Of a stretch of 64,000 bases of DNA, positions 33,121 through 45,100 are shown in pieces. The notes beneath the pieces were generated by a model, which saw only the letters and a program-made list of their open reading frames with translations, was not told the origin of the DNA and ran no database searches. A program made the translations under genes and the position numbers. Position 1 is the first letter of the stretch. Every line of letters begins with the position of its first letter. Source of the stretch: Cinclus cinclus (taxonomy: Eukaryota; Chordata; Aves; Passeriformes; Cinclidae); contig NC_085055.1 of the NCBI RefSeq assembly GCF_963662255.1, forward strand, positions 20,880,704 through 20,944,703, written 5' to 3'.

Positions 33121-36100
33121 CACAGCTCTCCCTCATCCCAGGAGAGGGGACGTTGTGTCCTCTAAACACATGGACTGGGAGAGCTGTATCCACTGACCCA
33201 GTGGGCAGTGCCCCAGAAATGCACCCTGAAATGCCCCAGAAAAGGGCATTTGGGATGCTACAATCTCTGCAGTTGCTCTCTGCATATTGATCCCATGAGG
33301 GCTGACCTGCAGTATTCAGGAAAAAAAAAATAAAATAAATTTTAAAAAAATCACTGCCTTCTCCCAAAACCCAAGCAGGGTGAAATACAGTGCTGGCAGT
33401 GCTTGCAAATCACTTTTCCTACAAAACCCCATGTCATGTGGGCCCACAGGCCTAGCAGGACTTGGGGATTTCCTTACTCTCTCCCAGCTCAAATCCCAAA
33501 GCCCCCATGGAGGGACACCAGCTGCAGTAGAGCTGAATCCTTGCTGATCCCCAAAGCTGTTCCTTGGAGCAGAGGCTGCTCCACAGCCCCCCAGCACTCC
33601 CTGGAGCACCCTCCAGACTCCAGAGCCAGAAACCCCCACCAAGGACTTGTCCCATGATGGAATGAGTCCCATCAGATCCTCTTGGTCTCCAGGCAGTGCC
33701 CTGGCCCTGAGAATTCCAAGTGCTGCCCAAACACCTCTGGAAGTTCTCAAGTGGTGGGTGATGTGACACCCCAGAAGGGTTTGTTTGGAAAAGGATTTTC
33801 CAAATCCAAATGGGATTATCCGAATGGGATACCTCAAACAATAAACCAAAGCAACCTGAGGGCTTGTACCTCCTCTGTGGGACTGGGGACAAACATGGAA
33901 TTTCCCACTGTGGTTTCACTCCTTATTGCCTTCCCAGAACCATGGGCAAAGGGGTGAAGAGATTGTCTTGGGGTTTGGAAACAAAAGTGATAAAGGTATA
34001 AAATAAAAACTTGGACCAACTGTACAGAAATGCAGAGAAGGAACAACTTAGGGTGGGAATGAGGTGGCAGCAGAGAAGAGGAGCTCAAGAGCAGGTGAGG
34101 AAGAGGAGTGAGTTGCTTGCTCCAGGAGCAAGAGGAGCAGGATTCAAGCTCAAGGGGAGGTTTTAAACTCAGGGATTGGTTTTAAGCTCAAGCAGAGCAG
34201 CACTGAGCACAGACAAGGCCCAAGGGGGAATTGCTGGATGTTCCAGCAGCCAGGTGTGTGCAGTCAGTGGATGTGATGGCCTTGTCCGTGGGCAATGTGG
34301 GACTGCACCACAGCCACATCCACACTGGCCCTGGATGCCAGGGCACAGAGATCACCCAGCAGGGGAAACTCTGCCCACTCTGTGAGCTCAGCAAGGCCCA
34401 AAACCAGCCAAGAAACTCCAGGTAGCCTGTGCAAATCCACAGAGGTGCTTTTGGACATAATTGACATTAAAATAATAAAAAGAAAAGTCATGTGCTACCT
34501 TCTCCCCAGGTCTTGCCCATCAGCAGGGCCACAGTGAAGAGTTTGGGCACAGAGAATTCAAACCTACAGCAGCAGATGTGGCCCTTGGCCCTTCATCCAG
34601 CTTTCCCTAATGTTTGACCATTCACACTTTTTTGGGGGGGAAAAAAAAATAATTTTTCATACAACTGGGAGCAAAACAGTAACTGCTAGAGAATCAGCTT
34701 GGGAAAAGCTCTCTGGAACAAATCCAGAGAAAATTGGAATGATGTAATGGTGAAATAATGGAATTAGTAAAAGAGTATTTAAAAGAACCTCAATTTATGG
34801 GGAGAGCTGGTATAATTACAGTGGTGGCAGTGTCAGAATTAAATGGCTTCTTACAAAGAAAAAAAAATTACAAAGATGTAACCAAAGGAAGGCCTGGCAC
34901 AAACACTTGGAAGGTTTATTTTCTTTCCTTATTGCAATAAAAATGAAATTCCAGGCCTTCATCTCGCAAATTCAAAATAAAAATGAGGATCTGGGGACAA
35001 TTTTCAAGCCATGGAAGTAAAGGAATGGTGTTTGAGCCTCTTGGCTCTCATTTCTGTAAATGCTTTTTAGTATCCCTCCTGTAGATCTGCCTCTCCAAAA
35101 CTGGCAGCAGTGACCTGGAGTCCTTCCCTGGGGTTCAGGGACGCCGGGGAGGGGACACATGGTGGGGACAGGGAGGTGACAGCGCTCTGCCAACAGCCAC
35201 TGGATGGTGCCACAGGACCAGGAACGAGCAGCAGCCTCTCTGCAGCCCCCCAGGGCTGCTCCTGGGCTCTCCTTTCAGGCAGACCCCAGTGCTGGGGATC
35301 CCCCAAGGTTTGGGACCTACCTGGTCAGCCACTGAGGAGGATAAATGACATTTCCTAGGTGTGGTTTCTCCTCTCCCTTCATCACACAGGTGAGCAATAA
35401 CAGGGGCTGATATAGTGCCAGGAGCTGGGGAGCCTCAGCAGCTCTCCCTGGACATCTCCAGGGCATAGGCACGATCCCCTTCCCATGGGATGTGGCATCC
35501 CACAGGCTGGGGACAGCTCTCCACACTGGACACACTCGTCTATGGCTCCTTGAGTCTTTAGCATCTTTCCTTCTCTTCATTTTCTTCCTCCTCCTCTTTC
35601 CTCACTGTCCTCTCGGCCAAAGCTCCAGAAGGTGATGGGAAAAGCCTCATTTTCTGCTGCAGGGGGAACCTGGCCTGAACTCACTTGGACAGAGTACCCA
35701 GCCACAGCTGCTGTGTCCTCCCTCCTTTCCTTCTGGAATCAGTGGGAAATCCAGCTCCAAGGATGACTGTTTTCACTGTGGGCACAGCCACATCAGCTTG
35801 ACCCCTTTTAGAGCTCATCTGTGTAAATTAACTTCATTCTCCTAATTCTGTCTGTAGTTTGGACATTTCTAGCAGTTCATTTATGAGCTTGGTCTCTGCA
35901 AAGTGTGAAATTTTTCAAGAGTTTGAAGAAGACATAACAGGAAAACTGGCACTCAATTCCTCTTCTCTTTTCCAGCCCATTCCACTTCTGGTTCAGACTC
36001 TTACCCCTCCCCATTTCCCACATTTCCAGATGTGTTTCTATATTAAGAAGCAGGACACACCCAAGTGGGGCTGATCAGAACAAGGGGAACGAACTAAATT

Positions 36101-38714
36101 CCTCTGAGAAAAAAAAAAATGTTTTCTGTACAACTGTTCACAAATAAGCAGAAAAATCTTTTTTACCTGTAAAAAGGTACAGGTGGCAGTGAGAATTTGT
36201 TCCATGGAGGGGGTTACAGGAAACCCAGGCTGGGCACTGCTATTATCACCATCCAACACCAAAGGGAAAACAAATTCCTGCCCCAAACAGCAGACAGGCA
36301 GGAGAAGGGCAGAAGTGGCAAACCTGGTGCCAAGGCAGGTACCTGCTCATCCAGCTGCCAACAAGGGAAAGAATCATTTTTCCTGCCTGAGGTGCTTTTG
36401 GTGAGCTTCAAACATGAAGTCCAAGCGGTGGTGGAAGAGTGAGGGAAAACTTATAAATTTGGGAAAGCCCAGAAATGGCTGAGAGCTTTGCGCCAAGAGA
36501 AAGGTGACACTCATACCCTGACCAGTGAGGGAGCTGAGATGTGGAAAAAGATGTTTGGCTCCACACTGGGCATCTTGAGCCAGCGTGTTCCATGGGAAGT
36601 TGGGATCAAATCCATGCTGTTGCTGTGCCCTTGCAGCCCAGGGCTTGCAGGAGGGGCAGGGTGGTGGTTCAGGCTCAGTCCACGGACTGGAACACACGTC
36701 CTTCTCCTTGCTGCTCAACCTCCAGAGGCTCTGTCACGAAGCCAAAAAATCCCAGGGTGGTTTGGGTTGGAAGAGACCTTAAAGCCCAGCCAGTCCCACC
36801 CCCAGGAACATTTTCCTCTAGATCAGGTTGCTCCAAGCCCTCTCCAACCTGGCTTAAAAGAACTCCCTGGGTTTTAAGCGATGGATGATGCAGTCCTTGC
36901 ATCCTGCTGGGACTGGGAGGATCAGGGCATGTCCCACACCCCTGGTTTTCACTGGGCATGGTTTTCCCTCAGTCCTCACCTTTCTGCTCTGCCCTTGGTG
37001 TGTAACTCCATCCCTTCCAAACTGGTCTCCTTAAACTCCCACATGTTTGTATTTGCCTCCTCCTAATTTTTTAATTGTTTATCTCAGCACAGCACAGAGG
37101 GTTTTCCATGGTCTCCACCAACTGCTGGCACCTCATTTCTCCTGCCACAAGTGACTCTTTTGGCTTTATCCTCTCTAGAGTCTCCGGGAAAACTAAGACA
37201 AGCCCAGAGCCAGCAAGATAAAGACCTGGCCCATAAAATGAAGGAGAAATCACACAAATCAGTGGCTTTGTGGGTTTTGTTTTCCCCAATGACTTTTTTT
37301 TCATGGGCTCCTGTTACTGGTAGTACTTTTATAAATCATGAATATACAAGGGAATATCAGTAAATATTCAACCCACTGTACTAAAAAGCTCTGAATGCAG
37401 CACAGCTGTCCCAGAGAGGAAAAAAAAAAAGGAAAATAAAAATCCTATCAAATTTATTCAGCTGGAATATCTCACCCAGAGAGCTATTCTCCCATAATAT
37501 TTGGGGCAAGCACAGTGCCATAAATCTTAGTGCCATTAATCCATAGACTCATTCATCTCTGTTCAACTCCATAAAAGCAATAACCTTGTCACTATAGGGA
37601 GGAAGATTGGGCTTTTAATTGCGTATAGATTTCAGGAGAGGTCTTATCTCCTCGTCCAATTTGTAGCTCCAGTTTGTCCCTTGGTCAAATTCCATGCAAA
37701 TCCAGGGTGCTCTCACACACTCCAGATGTTGCAGGGGCTTGGGAAGAACCTGTTCTGAGCTGTCAGATAATGCACCCAGCCTTTGCATGCTCGGCTTTAT
37801 TAGACAAGTCTAGATTTAATTAGCTCCTCTGAGCAGGAAATGCATTTTTCAGAGGATGATCAAATTTATGGAAACAAAACCCCAACAACTGTTCATAAGT
37901 TCCCTGACTCATCTCCCTTGGTTCTACAAGCGCTGCCAAATCCATCCCTTGTAGTTTATGGTCAATAAAGGCAAAAGAAAAGGTGGGAGAGGGTTCTCTT
38001 CCCTCCTTCCCCAGGAACAGCAGCTGGAAACACTGGATTTACTCACAGGCCCACATGTTCTGCAGTCTCTGGGATCTGTTTTTTTTCCAGGTTTTACTCA
38101 GCCAAGCGACTCCAGAGCCCCAAACCTCCTTGCTGCTGTGCAATTGGTCAAACCAGCAAGCCCAGTTCAGCCCAGCAAATGTGGAACTGCTCCTCCCAGC
38201 CCACAGCCAGGCAGGATGGATTTGGTCCAGTGCTGTGGGCTCCACACTTGCTGCTCTTCCAGCAGCTCCGGCCCCATGCAATGGATCTCAGACCCAAATT
38301 CACATCCTTGGGGGTGAAGTGGCTCCCTGCAATGCATGGCATGAGGCACAGAGGTTGTGACTGGGGTGGGTGGCCCCAGGATGGTCCCCAGGCAGCCCCT
38401 GGCCAAGTGTGCCACTTCCCTTGGCTCAGGGGTTTATGTCCTTCACATAACAGCACTGGGACATGAAGAGCTGTCACCAAGACACTGAGTCATCCTCAGG
38501 GTGCTTCTGGATCTCTAAGTCCAAAAGATAATTAGGGTATCACAGTCGCTATTTTTTTTAGCCTGCTGGGCTGCAGAGGAAAGTTTGGAAAAGGGAACTT
38601 AGGCCCCAGTAAAGACACAGAGATTTCCCAAGCAGATGATTTTGGCTTCAGAGATTAGAGGAGGCATCAGCTCAGCTGAAAAGGGGATTCTTGGATCTGT
38701 GTCCAAGACAAGAA
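33121..38714. other. Intergenic between DZIP1L remnant and CLDN18, no gene seen
   Basis: One CR1 (36745-36870). AT-rich unique stretches at 34620-34960 and 37440-37950 could be noncoding elements. No DZIP1L C-terminal exon was recognised. Confidence 0.5.
36745..36870 (-). mobile_element. CR1 fragment, antisense
   Basis: Contains 'aatcccagggtggtttgggt', 'ggaagagaccttaaagccca' and 'ggttgctccaagccctctcc'. Confidence 0.85.
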
Positions 38715-39185
38715 ATCACAGAATCATGGAATAGTTTGGGTTGGAAGGCACCTTAAAGCCCATCCAGTCCCACCCCCTGCCGTGGGCAGGGACACCTTCC
38801 ACTGTCCCAGGCTGCTCCAAGCCCCATCCAAGCTGGTCTTGGAGGCTTCCAGGGATGGAGCAGCCACAGCTTTTCTGGGCAGCTGTGCCAGGGCCTCACC
38901 ACCCTCATAGCCAAGAATTTCTTCTGTATATCCAACCTAAAACTCCCCCCTTTCAGTTTCCCCAGTCTCCTGTCACTCCAGTCCATTGCAAATAACCTTT
39001 CTCCATGATTTTTGTTGGCTCCTTCAAGTATTTGAAGGCAGTGACAGTGAGGTCACCCCTGGTCTCCTCTCCAGGCTGAACAATCCCATCTCTCCCAGCC
39101 TTTCCTCCCAGCAGAGCTGCTCCATCCTCTGCTCATCCTGGTGCCTCCTCTGGACTCTCTCCAGCAGCTCCAGGTCCAAACCCTG
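38715..39185 (-). mobile_element. CR1 element, longest copy here, antisense
   Basis: About 470 bp from the 3' end ('tcacagaatcatggaatagt') through the ORF2 C-terminus into the more internal 'gctgctccatcctctgctca' and 'ggactctctccagcagctcc' segment. Confidence 0.92.
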
Positions 39186-41661
39186 AGCTCTCTCTGCAGC
39201 AGGATCACAGTCCTGCGCCTGTGGCTGTGGATTCTCCCAGTGCTGCCATTCCCAACAATGATGTTCCCCGCCCTCCCTGGTGCCAAGCACGAGATGAAGT
39301 CCCTTAGGGCCACAAACACGGGAGCAGCTGTAACACCAAGTGTAGTTACACCACAACCAGGCTCATAAATAAATTATTCTCTGCTCCGGAATGGGATTTT
39401 TTTTTTTTTTCACTGGAGTTCACTGCATTAAAATACTTCATCCTGATAGTTTTCGGCCGAGGCAAGGAAATGAAAACTGATGCTGGAAGATTAGGAGCGC
39501 AGCGAGGGCAGAAATTCCCGGATACAGCTCTCTCTCAGCTCCCCATAAGGCTCCTGCCCCTAATCTTGTCATCTACACGCCTGCACACATCAAAGTGTGA
39601 CCGAGAGATAGCTGGCTCGGGGACTCTGTCACAGCATTTGTGTAGCAGAAAAATAAAATGTAACTTTCAAAGCTGTTTCCTCAGGATTTTTTTTTTTTTA
39701 GTTCTAACTCAGTTGTAAACCTGCATTTCAAATTTCTCTGGGTGTTTTCCTGCCTTTTTCATTCCCCTGTGTACCTTTCCCTCAGCACCACTTATGTGTT
39801 TCGTATCTAAATTAAACATTCCTGGGCTTTTCAGCCCCTTTCCAGCAGAGGCTGAGAACATACCCACAATTTTTCTGCCCTCCTAAGAACAATGAAGTGT
39901 TTAGAAGTGTTTAATCTCTACCCTGAAACTTGCTGCGCTCTACTCCTCAGCAAGCTCAGGGTCCCACCAGGGATCTCTGACTTCATCACATCACTGATTT
40001 GGGGTCCCCCATTAATCATTAATTTGATTTTTCTGATATTTTCTCTCATCATGTGACTCATTATATCTTACCAAGGAAATAAAACACCCAGATCTTTTCT
40101 CTTTTCCCTCAACCACCCATCTGCATCCATAGTCCTCCCAAGAACATGTAGAACTGTAGAACATGAGCTGGGGGCTTTGGCTGAGCAGGAAGTTTTGAAC
40201 TGATGATTTTGACAAGAAGAGAACAACTGGAAACTGTGAATCTGGTCTTTAAGACTTTAACCATATTTTTTTTTAATATTCATGTAAAAAAAAGAAAACA
40301 ACAACCAACAAAACAAACGAGCAAAAAAATAATCCAGCAGAAAAAAAAAATAAAGAGGCAGAAAATCTAAGTTTATACTGAGAGATACAAACCATAGTAA
40401 AGAGTAGCAATGCTTTAAAAATAGAACAGGATCTACCCCTGCAAAATAAATTCTTCTCCATTAAGAACAAGTCCTTAAAACAAGTCTGAACGAAAGGGAG
40501 GGTCAGTACTGACATCCCACAGGGATTTATCCCAGGTGGGATTCCTGAGCTGCTGTTGGCTGGAAGCTCTTCCCACCCCTCTGGTTTCCTCCAACAACCT
40601 GCCAGGTGTTCCCTCCTCCTCTTGTTGACCTTCCCCAGGATCCCCTGGACCTGTGCTGGGGACTTGTCTCCGTGAGGTGGTGGAGAGCTGGTGGTTATGG
40701 AAACTGAGGTTCATGGAGCAGTGATGGACATGGGGAGGAGGGGGATGAAGTTTGTGCTCACTGGGAGCACAGCCTGCCCCCTCTAATCCTAGGAGTCACC
40801 AGAGATGCCAGCTCAGCTGGTGGTAGCTTGATTTCCCAAAGGTCCAGCTCTGCAGAAGTGTCCAGCTGTAGATTCTGATCCCTCCAAGATATCAAACACT
40901 CAGGGAACACCAGCATTTCACCAAAACAATTTTGCTTGATCTGAATTCCTTCAGAGAATTTGCAATCCGGAGGGGTGGTGCTCAAGCCCACTTCAAATGC
41001 CATTAAAATGGTTATTTTGGAGGACCTGGACCCCTTTTTTCTATTCATAGGCACTGTCTAGAGCTTTTTTAGGATGTGCTCTGGAGCCAGGTGGGTGGAC
41101 CTGCTAGGAGCTCACACCTCTCTCTTCCCACAAAAGTTCTGACATGTGCCACTCTTCCCCCTGCAAATAAACTCCCTCTCTGATGGACTGGCTGGAGGAG
41201 GCAACGTTCCACTATGGAGTGGATTAATCTTCCCATCACTGCAGGGAAAATTACCACGGGGAAGTCCTGATGTAGGTGTGGAGTTACACATCTAATGCTC
41301 CCTGGGATTCCTGCTCCAAAGGTAACTCTAATTAATTCTAAATGAAAAATTCTCCTGGCTCCATTAAAGATGACATCTGCAGGAGCACCGGTGGCACACA
41401 GAGGTAGGGAGCTATTAGAGCAGGAATAACAATGGATTATGCACACTCCCTGGAGAGATCCAAAGAAATAAATACACTTTGCTATCACAGGCTCCAGCAA
41501 ACGTCTCAGTAACAGAAATCAGATTAAATATCACAGCAGATCAGCGTTGGAGTACAGTCAGCAAAGCAAAGGTGGGACTGGATAGAGAAGTCACCAGGGA
41601 GGAAAATGGCCTGACCACAGGCTCTCTTTGCTTTGGGTACAGCCAAGGGGACACAACTGAA
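39186..41661. other. CLDN18 3' flank, no gene seen
   Basis: Unique, A/T-run-rich sequence (40260-40360) with no recognised feature. Confidence 0.5.
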
Positions 41662-41667
41662 TTTATT
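41662..41667 (-). terminator. CLDN18: Candidate CLDN18 polyadenylation signal
   Basis: TTTATT on the + strand (AATAAA on the gene strand) lies about 340 nt after the stop codon. Longer 3'UTRs are possible. Confidence 0.45.
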
Positions 41668-42004
41668 TCAAATACACAGAGATTATCAAAGGGGAATTTT
41701 CACTGTTTGAGCAATTAAGAAAGGGCACAAGGCACTGCTCCCAGATACCAGTTTATACAGAAAATAGGAGCAAAATGTTCTACTCTGAGAGCACCACAAG
41801 GTGTTACTTTGGTCACAGACCTCCTGGTGCTGTTAATGCTAACGGGCAGTAGAGTAAAACTGATGTTCACAACAAAGATGCAACCTCAGAGTGGAGAAAA
41901 CCTGCTAGAAAACACAATCCTATTTGCAGACTGCTTGGTTTGCTGCACTTTTTGCTTGTGAAGTTAAAAATATCTGAGAGCACAGCTCAAGGCCAGAAAG
42001 CCTG

Positions 42005-42182
42005 CTAGACATAGTCGTATTTCGAAGGGTACGGACGTCTCCCATCCTCACTTCGAGGAGCTTCTTCATATCCCATGCCCTTCCTGGTCTTTGGGTCAGC
42101 TTCATACCCCGAGCCAGCCTTGTAGGGCCCTGTCCTGTAGGAGATGTTCCGGCCCGAGGCGTTGTAGGACACGGCTTTGTAG
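42005..42182 (-). CDS. CLDN18: CLDN18 shared exon 5, cytoplasmic tail and stop
   Basis: This exon encodes YKAVSYNASGRNISYR and the rest of the C-terminal tail, ending in RRPYPSKYDYV then TAG. The acceptor is cctttccag. The C-terminal DYV is the expected ZO-1 PDZ ligand. The tail is tyrosine- and glycine-rich, as in human. Confidence 0.95.
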
Positions 42183-45100
42183 CTGGAAAGGAGACACAAG
42201 AGGAACATCAGCCTCTGGAGGGGCTGTGGCTGCCCACATTGCACCCTGTGCTCCTGGTGGGTTTCAGGGAACTCTGCACTCTGTCATCACTGGGGGGCAC
42301 TCAGAGAGCTCAGCCCATCATCCATGGAAAACTGCAAGTCCCTTTTGGGGTCTTTCATAAACTTACACTTTCTTTCCCTTGAACAAAATTATTTGTGGAG
42401 TGATGGACCCGCTGCAATAACCGGCTATGTCAGAGTACAGATTCCTGGTGATGCTACACCACCCCTGGAAGTGTTCCAGACCAGGCTAGCTGGGGCTTGG
42501 AGCTACCTGGTCTATGGAAGGTGTCCCTGCACATGGCAGAGGTGGAATGGAATGAGCTTTAGATCCCTCCCAACCCAAACTGCTCTGGAATTCTACAATT
42601 CCATGTAAATCATGGCTCAGCTGATGCAGTCTACCCCTGCTAATGGTCTGCTGTTCAACCTGCAATTTGTGGTCCCGAATCTACCAGCACAGTGCAAAAG
42701 TCACATTTCAAAGTTGGTTCTCATGTCTTCTCTCTTCGTGTGCAAACCACAGGGTCAGGGAGGGCAAATGCTCCCTTGAGACCCACGGAGGGCAACTCAC
42801 TAATCATGGACTTCAGGCAGTGGTGGCCTTGGCCGCGCTGAATTAATGGCTGGACTCTGATCTCAAAGCTCTTTTCCAGCCTAAAGGATTCTGTTTCCAT
42901 CATCATGAGGACTATGATGACGGGGGTGTTATGCATCCACACACCCTGGGCCAGCTGGGGGACATCAGGACACCCCAGATTTCCTGCAATACCTTCCCAT
43001 GTCCACCCAGCTCAGCTTACCGGGATTCTTCTGGGATGAGCCCTTTACAAGCAAGGCACATCATGATGCCTCCCACGAGGGCCAGGCCCCCCGCTACCCA
43101 TCCGACAAAGAGGGCTGAGCCAAAGGTGTACCTGCAAAGCAGACGTGGCTGGTTAGGGTGCGACAGGTCCTGTCTGCTGCTGCCGACACACACTGAGCAC
43201 TGGCATCCTCCCTCTGGCCCTACAGTTCTCCCCAGAAATCCCCAGAAGTCCCCAGAAGTTCCACCTGCAGTCTGAACCCCAATGGCCTCTCTATCTCACT
43301 CTTCAGCTGCCAGGACAGAGACATCCCAGCCTGTTTTTTTGCCTCCAGCCCAGACAAGAGGCTCTATCTCCTAAAAATAATCTTCCAAGTCCTGCAACTA
43401 TCGCGACGTAGCCCCAGAGTTTGCCAATCCTTCAGCAACAGCCCTGAGGGAGATTTCCACCATGGAGCACGCAGAGCCAGCTGAGCACCCACCTGTTCTG
43501 GACGTTCTGCATTCCCTGGTACATGTTGGTGGTGGACATCCAGAAGTTTGTGACCAGCATGTTGGCAAACACGGACACGCCAGTGATGGCACACAGGCCT
43601 GAGACAGGACAGAAGGACAGCCTGAGAGCCACACAGTGCAAGAAGCCACCTCAGGGGGCTCAGGGAAGCATCTCACACCTCTGGAAAGGTGGGTGAGACA
43701 CTGCTCTATGGCCTTCAGCACAAAGGGGGACCCACAATGTGTTACACTTTTCTTCCAGGTTTTCCTTGCATTTAAAATCAACCATCAGGAATTCAATGTC
43801 ACACAACACTATCCCAAGTCAGACCAGCAGGAATCTTTCTCCTAGTGTGTTTTGTCACATAAATGAGTTTAACAAACAGATCGTTGTACAAAATACACAG
43901 TAGTTCATTTAAAACATTTGTTTTACAGTGAAAAACATGGACCAAAATTTCCCTGACATGATTTTTTTTTTGATGGGAAAACACTCTCTGTCACATGAAA
44001 GAGAAGATGTCTTTGGTTCACAGCCTGTTTATCACCAGACATGGAAGACCAGCCCTAGGAGGTGGGAACTTCTTCCATTCATCCAAAGAGGGAATGTCTG
44101 GGATGGCCATCCTGTTGGGTGTACACCACCCCTAACAGTCCTGGCAGAAAGGACAATTTTTGGTATTCCTCACCAGAGAAATTCACAGAACACTGGAACA
44201 CGGAATCACAGACTGGTTTGGGTTGGAAGGGACCTTAAAGACCAAGGATAGATAGGAGATGGCGTGTCCAGAAGAGTTGAAATCCAGAACTTTTGGCAAA
44301 AAACCCTCACATGGCAGTTTTGTTTTTTTCTTCCTTTCACAGTGTCCAAAGCCAGGTTGGATGGGGCTTGAAGCCCTGGTCCAGTGGAAAGTGACCCTGC
44401 CCATGGCAGGGGATGGAACTGGATGATTTTTAAGGTCCTCCCAACCCAACCCATTCCGTGATTCCGTGATTCTAAAATGATGGGTGTAAAATACAAATTT
44501 AAAGCTGTGTGGCAGAAGGTGGTTTCCTCTTTCCAGCTTGTATTTACTGAAGTTTTATTGTATTTAAAATCCTCCAAATCCCAACAAAATTTAAGTGTCA
44601 GGATTTGGAGGATTTTAAATAAGGACATTCTGCTTCCCTTTGTCAGGATATAGATTTCATTTGTTTTTTATCTCAAAAATAATGTAGGAAGACCTGTAAG
44701 TGATGTATTTAGCATTTTCAGTTTTGAGGGAGCTGGGCACACCTGCAGCTTTGTAGCCTGGTATTTAAAACCTGCAAACTAGTCTACAGCAACACTTGGA
44801 ATCTTCCTAAAACTATTATGGACAAAGCCTGAAACTGGGAAAAAATATTCTCTATAAATAAAGGCTATAATAATATATGGTAACAACATATATAAAACAA
44901 ATCCAGAGATATACTTCCTTTTCCATCTGTGGGAAGTTTTTTCAGCCTTCCATGTGTTGCCCATACAAACGTCTGCTTTCCAGAGACTTTTTTGTTCTCT
45001 AATCAGAGTTAAAAACCGCTTAACCCAGGAAATCAGACTGGAGGACAATGCCAACAACTTCAGAAATGCACCAAGACTTGCCCAGTCCTCAATTCTAGGG

